Part shown: positions 57,357-64,000 of the stretch, in pieces
Layout: each line of letters begins with the position of its first letter
How positions within the stretch are numbered: the stretch's first letter is position 1
Assembly: GCF_965363235.1 (NCBI RefSeq)
Contig: NC_134850.1
Location: 30,530,102 to 30,594,101 of the forward strand
Source: Mytilus galloprovincialis
Taxonomy: Eukaryota; Mollusca; Bivalvia; Mytilida; Mytilidae
Reading direction: 5' to 3'
Length of the DNA: 64,000 nucleotides
The notes under the pieces: model-generated
What the model was told of the DNA's origin: nothing
The model's database searches: none
Seen by the model: only the letters and a program-made list of their open reading frames with translations
Translations under genes and position numbers: made by a program

Positions 57357-60300
57357 GTAAGTGATTTAAAGTATTGTTTGATTTTTATACCACATCTCTA
57401 TATAATTGCATACCAAAGAAGCTATAATCTATATAGGGTATACGTTCTCCATCAACGTCGAGGAATGGACGGAGTAGGACGGACTTGCAAGAAAGTTTGT
57501 GGTTTGCAATGTTCGAGAAAGAGACAGGAAGAATCAAAGGGAGTCAAAGAAAATGACAAAGGAAGGAAACGAGATATAATTATAGTTCCCCGTGTCGAAT
57601 CCAGATTTTTTTTCAGAAAAAAGGGGGAGGCAATCATTTTTCCCCATATTTGTCAATAAAACCAAGTGAATGTCATATATTCGAGTTCATTGGTCTTGTT
57701 TCTTTTCTTAAAGCATGTTAAAGTAGGCGGGTTCCTATCTATTGACCTAAACTAACCATTCCGCCCAGTAATGCAAAGTTATAAGTTTTGAAAACTGAAA
57801 GTGCGTTACTTTCCCCAATCGCAGGAGGTATTTTCGCACGTCTTTTGCGAGTGATGGAACTTCTGTCCTCCTAAAACATGCTGTACCGTGGAGGATTTCC
57901 TCTTATCACATTAACTTTCTATGATATTTATGCTATTTGTTTTTTATTAGTGAAATTCAATGAATTATTGACGATCCCGTGCAGTATATGCTTCACTCAC
58001 AGGTATTTGGGGCATGAACCCCCCTTTTTTGGACCTCACTAAAAAAAATAATTGTTTGGTGTTTTTTTTAATTTATTTACAATATTCTGCAATGTATAAA
58101 CATATATCAAGTCTCAACAATCCATTGCTAGTCGATTACAATAACTTTTTTACTATCCATACGAACCCCAAATGAAAAAAACACTAAACAATTTTTTTTT
58201 AGTGAGGTCCAAAAAAGGGGGGTCCATGCCCCAAATACCTGTGGCTTCACTGACAATGCAGTCTTGTAATCTCAAATGTTTATTGTTATGTGAATCACTG
58301 CTACTGCTACTGAATTTGAAAGCAATCAATACATGCAACAGAAAACAGCTTACCCTACCATGCTTTACGTCGCCAGGTAAACTAAATTTGCGACAGTAAA
58401 ACTACCGATGGACGTCCTTAAAGCTTCAAATACAATACAGTTATCTCTTAAGTGAGATTGACAACCAAGAAATCGGCATTAAATGGAATTTCCTGACCGG
58501 CTGACATTTTTCAAAAATGGAAGTAAAGTACCTTGTGTTATATTAAAGGTATATAGGGGGGAAAAATCTGAGACAAGGTCACAAGTGCCTGTGACTGTAG
58601 AAGAAGAATAGAAAAAGGTTATTTTTGAAGATGCTTAAATACTTAAAATTTTTCTTTCAGTCCCTTTGATATATGCGGTACCAACTCTTGTACTTGATTC
58701 AAATTATTCGCCGCCATCGTCAATCCCAGCTGATGCTGATAGAATATACAGTGTGTCATTAGGACATATCATCAGTAAAGGTGTCATTGCCAGATTGGAC
58801 GATGGAACAGGAACAACGATTACCGACACGGCAGGCTTGACCTTTACTGTGACCTCCATAGATTCAACTGGTGCATCTCCTGACACATTTGCAACTGGTG
58901 GAGCTAACCTTTGTCAGTATGCCAATAGAAGAGAATATCCAAACTCGTATGAAGGCAGAGATTATAAGTATGTGAATTATTATTCTGTTGTAAGGCCTGC
59001 ATGGCTACACTATATTTTAACATTAATTTGTTTTTCTTCTGATCTAAATATATATATTTTTGAATTGATTTTTAGTTTAAGAAACAAAAATTCCTTTTGT
59101 TGTTTGAGTTTGTCTTTTCTGCAAAGAGATAGTGAAATACTCCACTTTTATACACAACAATTTATATAATTAATTTTTTAACAAACTTTTATATCTCCAA
59201 TTATAAGGGCTGTTGTACAGGTCCAAAAATGTAAAAGGGGAGGGGGGAACAAAGAAACTTTTCATTTGACTCAACCATGCATTAATTTTTTAATTGAATT
59301 TGGATATTTCATTTAAATATTTCTTTTATAGAATAACCACCACCAATCAAATTTTAATTAAAGTGCCTTCCATAACCCCATACAATTAATTTTGGAAAAG
59401 CCTGAAGTTCACTCTACTAAAGAAACTGTAAAACAACTATAAACTCCTTATATAAAATGTTTATTTATAGTACTAGTATGGTAAAATTATACACTACATC
59501 ATAAGCATATTTTGACTTGTCGGTCATGGGACCGACAAAGCATGATTATTTGTCAGTCCTACAAAATCTGACAATTTTATCCTGAAATAAAATTAATAAC
59601 ATTTTTATGCCCCACCTACGATAGTAGAGGGGCATTATGTTTTCTGGTCTGTGCCTCCGTTCATTCATTCGTTCGTCCGTCTGTGCGTCCGTTCGCTTCA
59701 GGTTAAAGTTTTTGGTCAAGGTAGTTTTTGAAGAAGTTGAAGTCCAATCAACTTGAAACTTAGTACACATGTTCCCCATGATATGATCTTTCTAATTTTA
59801 ATGCCAAATTATAGTATTGACCCCAGTTTCATGGTCCACTGAACATAGAAAATGATAGTGCAAAGTTCAGGTTAAAGTTTTTGGTCAAGGTAGTTTTTGA
59901 TAAAGTTAAAGTTACATCAACTTGAAACTTAGTACACATGTTCCCTATGATATGATCTTTGTAATTATAATTCCAAATTATAAGTTTGACCCCAATTTCA
60001 CGGTCCACTGAACATAGAAAATGATAGTGCGAGTGGGGCATCCGTGTACTCTGGACACATTTTTGTTTTATAAAAAAAATAACTTTATTAATTTTAGTTT
60101 TATTCTTCGCACCCACCATTTTGCCCACAGGCAAATTAACAATGAAGAACCAGTTCAGAAATCGATTTCACAAAAAAAACTTTAAAAAAAAGTAAACTGA
60201 ATTGTTCATGACTTACGATCAATCTTAGTCTTAAGTTTTTTTAAAACAATAACAAAGACAACAACACTAATCAATTACCGTATGGTAAGAGTTTATTCTG

Positions 60301-61085
60301 GTCGACATGTTTTGCCAACAAGGGTGGCGTCTTCAGGACAATATTATACATGAAATCAAACAGTGAAGTACAAATTTTGCGGTTGTGTGCTTCGCCGAAC
60401 AATAGAGGTTGTTATGACGATGTTACAGATATAAATAGAAAGTGAAAGTAAATTAAGAATCTAGTATGGTTAAAAGTTAAAGTTAGTCAATAAAGTTATT
60501 AACAATGTGGTTAGCTGCTATTCTGACACGTCTGTGTAGTTGTTCTCATGGAGGTTTCTAGTGGTAATATTGTAGAAATGATGAAAAATAGATCATAAAA
60601 TGTCAGTTCATTTCCAAATTGGACAACACCCCACTGGCCATCCCGTACCATTTCAAACAAGAAAACTTATGGCCTGATTTATGTACAAGTATATATTATT
60701 TGTAAATTATAGCCCATATTAATTTGATAAATTTTCTTCTTTCAGATTCCACTGTGATACAATTTATCCCAGTATTTTGATGGCAGATAACCATGTGGTA
60801 GATGAGAATGTCCCTTTTCTACCTTCAGATTCCACAGTAATACAACTTATCCCAGTATTCAATTTTGATGTCAGATATTTCCTTTTTCTACTTTCAGATT
60901 CTACTGTAATACGACTAATCCCAGTATGGTTATAGAAGGTATCCCTTTGCATGATGGGGTTCTAACAGCTGATGGATTATACCATGTACACACAGCTTTA
61001 CCCCCAAACAACCGCCAATTTGTTTTGTCTATGGATTATCTCGGAACCCCTCTATCTGTAACAACAAATGCATTTGAAATAACAA
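57308..61085 (+). CDS. Secreted protein, first three exons, 3' end off window
   Basis: Family not recognised. Segments 57308-57356, 58661-58967 and 60898-61085 join in phases 1 and 2 to 181 codons plus one base, still open (donor A|GTGAGT). The N-terminus MNIIYKSQLFAICLYI / VPLIYA is a signal peptide cut by intron 1, with likely cleavage after YA (residue 22). The mature part has a Thr/Ser/Asp-rich beta-like stretch (GHIISKGVIARLDDGTGTTI) and two cysteines 21 positions apart, the second in the FYCNTTNPS stretch, which also carries an NTT glycosylation sequon. The end reads PLHDGVLTADGLYHVHTALP and FVLSMDYLGTPL. It could be an adhesion or extracellular-matrix protein; no catalytic motif is visible. 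Next exons were not found within the remaining 2.9 kb. Confidence 0.75.
57998..58243. mobile_element. Foldback element in gene 3 intron 1
   Basis: cacaggtatttggggcatg and catgccccaaatacctgtg are perfect inverted ends; arms continue through ggacctcactaaaaaa/tttttagtgaggtcc for about 75 bp around a ~95-bp spacer. Confidence 0.85.
58661..58967 (+). CDS. Gene 3 exon 2
   Basis: Acceptor tttctttcag, donor AA|GTATGT. Encodes VPLIYAVPTLVLD ... GANLCQYANRREYPN ... GRDY. The frame stays open well past the donor but loses complexity there, so the donor is the true exon end. Confidence 0.8.
59604..60065 (-). repeat. Dispersed CTACGATAG repeat, inverted
   Basis: atgccccacctacgatagtagaggggcat at the left, two units with 'ggttaaagtttttggtcaaggtagtttttga' and 'tggtccactgaacatag', ending gtggggcatccgtgtactctggacacat. 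Mirror image of 19998-20550. Confidence 0.85.
60736..60935 (+). repeat. Triplicated 3' splice-site segment
   Basis: ttcag|attccactgtgatac..t.atcccagta occurs with changes at 60741, 60824 and 60893, each preceded by a pyrimidine tract. The third copy is exon 3's acceptor; the first two give premature stops. Confidence 0.85.
60898..61085 (+). CDS. Gene 3 exon 3
   Basis: Acceptor tactttcag at 60897; K-FYCNTTNPSMVIEGIPLHDG ... TNAFEIT; donor A|GTGAGT. It is the only one of three similar acceptors that keeps the frame open. Confidence 0.82.
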
Positions 61086-63204
61086 GTGAGTTTTTATATA
61101 GTTACAATATAGTATTAGATGCAAAACGCGATATGCATGTTTATGTTTTAATATAGGGGCTATTCTAGAAGAAGAAAAAAAAAGGTGGTGGGGGGGGGGT
61201 GTTGGGAGGTTGGATGGCACTTGTGTTAATTTTGTACAGGTGGAGACAGGCCAGGAAGTTCAAATTTGTCATTATGTGTGCAAAGTAAATGCAATTGAAT
61301 GTTTGGTGGCCATTAAGAAAAAGAGCCTTCCAACTCAGCCATATTGGGTTTTTTTTATAGGTTACTTTGGAATCTGATCATATTTTTGTTGGTATTAATT
61401 TTTGTGGTTATAGAAAAAAACTTATATTAAGGATTCATATTTCACAGTTCGGGTTTTTGCTCTTAATGAAACTGAAAATTTGTATTAAGCAGTGATCGGG
61501 AAGGACGTGCGCCCTGCGCCTATAGCGCATATTGACAAGAAATGGCGCATAGAGTGACAAATGTAAGCGCCCACGTGGCGCACGATATTTTTCACTTCGT
61601 TTCGAAACGCTTAGATATCGTCAAATGGATTTCCGATCGTGTTCCGTGCCGTCATGTGTGTGTACACATCTGTGTAATGTTCCTCCAATAATAGGAGCAC
61701 CTATATATTTTTGGGACGTCTCGGGTGTTTCCCTCTGATAATAGAACCATGCGGTTTAACGTCTCGGGTGTTTTCCTATTGTAATTATAGAACCATGCGA
61801 GCTAACTGATAACCCGAAATACGTAATTAACCATTATTCATGATATATTTTTTTTATAGACAACTTTAAATTTGTGAAATTTGGCTAGTACAGACGAGAT
61901 TTAACTCTAATAATAATCTCATTTATTTTAGCTTGCATTTATTTCGATTGAAGAAACCCCAAAGACTTTTTAGGAATATAGTTTTTGTCTCCATAAAAGA
62001 TGCTTAACTGTCCTTGTCATTTTTTGGTCTTTGGCTCGTTTTGACATTTTGTAAACATGACTTCAGCGATATGTTGTTTTGTTCTATGAATTAATGGTAC
62101 TCTATACTGTTATTCTTGTCACCGTGATGAAGTTATAATAATACAAGAAGTGCAGAGGAAATGCCTGAAATGTCCTCTGATACGGAATGTCTGGAATAAG
62201 TATGGTATCGACGAAGACCCAAATTTAATGTACAAAAAAAAACTTGAACATGAACAAGGCAACAGTACCAGTTTAAACATTGTAAATAAGAAGTTATTGT
62301 ATATTCATCTATACTATTAAACGAGAAGACCTCATTTTGGGTGTCGCTTCTCTTCTTTCCAGAATAAATTGATCAACACGCCTCTGTGTCCTATAGGTAC
62401 AGTGCATAGTGCCATTTGTCATCCATTCATATGATTATTCAGATTGAGTTATTTTTGGAGAAAAACGAGAAAAAAGGCATCCGGATATTGTCCCGTCATT
62501 GGACGAAATTTTAAGTCAGATTAGACTTCCGGTTTGCGTTTTTCTGTATACTTTGAACGAACATATACAAAGAATAAAGTGTATTTTCAGAATTCTATCT
62601 GCTATCATTTTCAAGTTTACTATCCACGGCAGTCACAGAGTTTATTAAATAGAGAGGGTCTGTATACTATATCAATGACCACTATGGATCGATTAGTAAA
62701 CTTAGAATTGAATTGAAAGTAAATACACTATATTTATATAGTAATGAATGTTCATAATATACAGATAAGCGCTAAAAATATTCATTTGAACTTTTGATAC
62801 CTTTTCCAGTCATTAAATCTTTTACAAAATTCATTGATTACAAAAAAAAAGAAGATGTGGTATGATTGCCATGATGAGACAACTCTCCACAAGAGACCAA
62901 TATGACACAGATATTAACATTTATAGGTTACCGTACGACCTTCAACAACTAGCAAAGCCCATACCGCATACTCAGCTTTAAAAGGCCCCGAACTGACAAT
63001 GTAAAACAATTCAGACCAGAAAACTAGCGGCCTTATTTATGTACAAAAAAATGAACGAAAAACAAATATGTAACACATAAACAAACGACAACCACTGAAT
63101 TACAGGCTCCTTACTTGAATGTTCATAACATACTAAATGTATGTTCATATTGAAATTGATAGAAAACCAAAAAATGGGAATATTGGAAATAAAGGAGGAG
63201 GGAT
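61086..63204. other. Presumed intron 3 of gene 3, no exon found
   Basis: No continuing exon in phase 1 recognised. It contains poly-G (61190), a GCGC-motif cluster (61508-61590), and a retroelement-like piece (62850-63010). Confidence 0.4.
62850..63010 (+). repeat. Dispersed 'gaagatgtggtatgattgcca' repeat
   Basis: Matches 36817-36960 in order (gatgtggtatgattgccat, gacaac.ctccac, acgaccttcaaca, aaaaggcccc). Continues with 'agcggccttatttatgtac', related to 60655-60700. Confidence 0.7.
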
Positions 63205-64000
63205 AACAAACTAGAGGCTCTAAAGAGCCTGTGTCGCTCACCTTGGTCTATGTGAATATGAAACAATGGACACAGATGGATTCATGACAAAATTGTGTTT
63301 TGGTGATGGTGATGTGTTTGTAGATCTTACTTTACTAAACATTCTTGCTGCTTACAATTATCTCTATCTATAACAGTACTTTCTGTGGAAAATGTTATTG
63401 AAAATCTTCAAATTTTAAGAAAATTGTTAAAAATTGACTATGAAGGGCAATAACTCCTTAGGGGGTCAATTGACTATTTTGGTCATACTGACTTATTTTT
63501 AGTTCTTACTTTGCTGTACATTATTGCTGTTTACAGTTTATCTCTATCTATAATAATATTCAAGATAATAACAAAAAAACAGCAAAATTTCCTCAAAATT
63601 ACCAATTCAGGGGCAGCAACCTAACAACCGATTATCCGATTCATCTGAAAATTCCAGGGCAGATAGATCGTGACCTGATCAACAATTTTACTTCCTGTCA
63701 GATTTGCTCTTAATGCTTTGGTTTTTGAGTTATAAGCCAAAAACTGCATTTTACCCCCATGTTCTATTTTTAGCCATGGCGGCCATCTTGGTTTGTTGGC
63801 CGAGTTACCGGACACATTTTTTTAACTAGATACCCCAATGATGATTATGGCCAAGTTTGGATTAATTTGGCCCAGTAGTTTCAGAGGAGAAGATTTTTCT
63901 AAAAGATTACTAAGATTTACGAAAAATGGTTAAAAATTGACTATAAAGGGCAATAACTCCTAAAGTGGTCAACTGACCATTTTGGTCATGTTGACTTATT
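63205..64000 (+). repeat. 'ctaaagagcctgtgtcgctcacct' dispersed repeat
   Basis: Same head as 29659-29695. 'taaaaattgacta.gaagggcaataactcct.a' occurs at 63428 and 63930, so the element has ~500-bp internal periodicity. Runs off the window. Confidence 0.75.

Noticed and set aside
57336..57659. 107-residue plus-strand frame overlapping gene 3 start
   Set aside because: Out of frame with the signal-peptide exon and reads through its good donor site into intron 1.
58968..59169. Extension of gene 3 exon 2 to the in-frame stop
   Set aside because: A consensus donor (AA|GTATGT) precedes it, phase matches exon 3, and the sequence beyond becomes AT-rich with biased residues.
60746..60897. Use of the first two acceptor copies for exon 3
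   Set aside because: Both lead to in-frame stops before the conserved part; only the third keeps the frame.

Overview
This is AT-rich eukaryotic DNA with spliced genes (GT-AG introns, matching exon phases) and a very high load of small transposons. Dispersed families such as the 'CTACGATAG ... GGGGCAT' repeat, the 'tgtgtcgctcacct' repeat and 'aggtcaaggtca' tandem arrays point to a bivalve mollusc, most likely a mussel (Mytilus-like). The species call is inference; the eukaryotic gene structure is read directly from the sequence.

Three genes are supported. (1) Minus strand, 28692 down to 285 and running off the left edge: a complement C3-like thioester protein. I traced 22 exons whose phases join without a break and encode about 992 residues: signal peptide, macroglobulin domains, an RRKR beta/alpha processing site, an anaphylatoxin domain with six cysteines, alpha-prime N-terminus, MG6alpha, MG7 and the start of the CUB region. 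The thioester domain and C-terminus lie outside the window. (2) Plus strand, 35339 to 47504: a complete five-exon gene for a lysine-rich, cysteine-free protein of 209 residues. Almost every exon ends in a GTMxxTAK-type motif and the next begins with E-G/A; I do not recognise the family. (3) Plus strand, 57308 to 61085 and beyond: the first three exons of a secreted protein I do not recognise, with a signal peptide split by intron 1 and a triplicated 3' splice site in front of exon 3.

Layout: 1-28.7 kb is the C3-like gene, its introns packed with foldback elements, TTAA-flanked elements and a pearl-like tandem-array element. 28.7-35.3 kb is the intergenic region between the divergently transcribed genes 1 and 2; it holds SINE- and MITE-type repeats and a composite A-B-A-inverted B structure containing two identical tRNA-like segments. 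35.3-47.5 kb is gene 2, with a 2.2 kb TTAA-flanked insertion in intron 2 and two large tandem-structured repeats in intron 4. 47.5-57.2 kb is intergenic repeat DNA with nested insertions. 57.3-61.1 kb is gene 3, and 61.1-64 kb is presumably its next intron, again mostly repeats.

There is no sign that the three genes share a pathway. Gene 1 acts in extracellular innate immunity, gene 2 looks nuclear (basic, candidate nuclear localisation signals, no signal peptide), and gene 3 is secreted or cell surface. No complete rRNA, CRISPR array or intact tRNA gene was seen.
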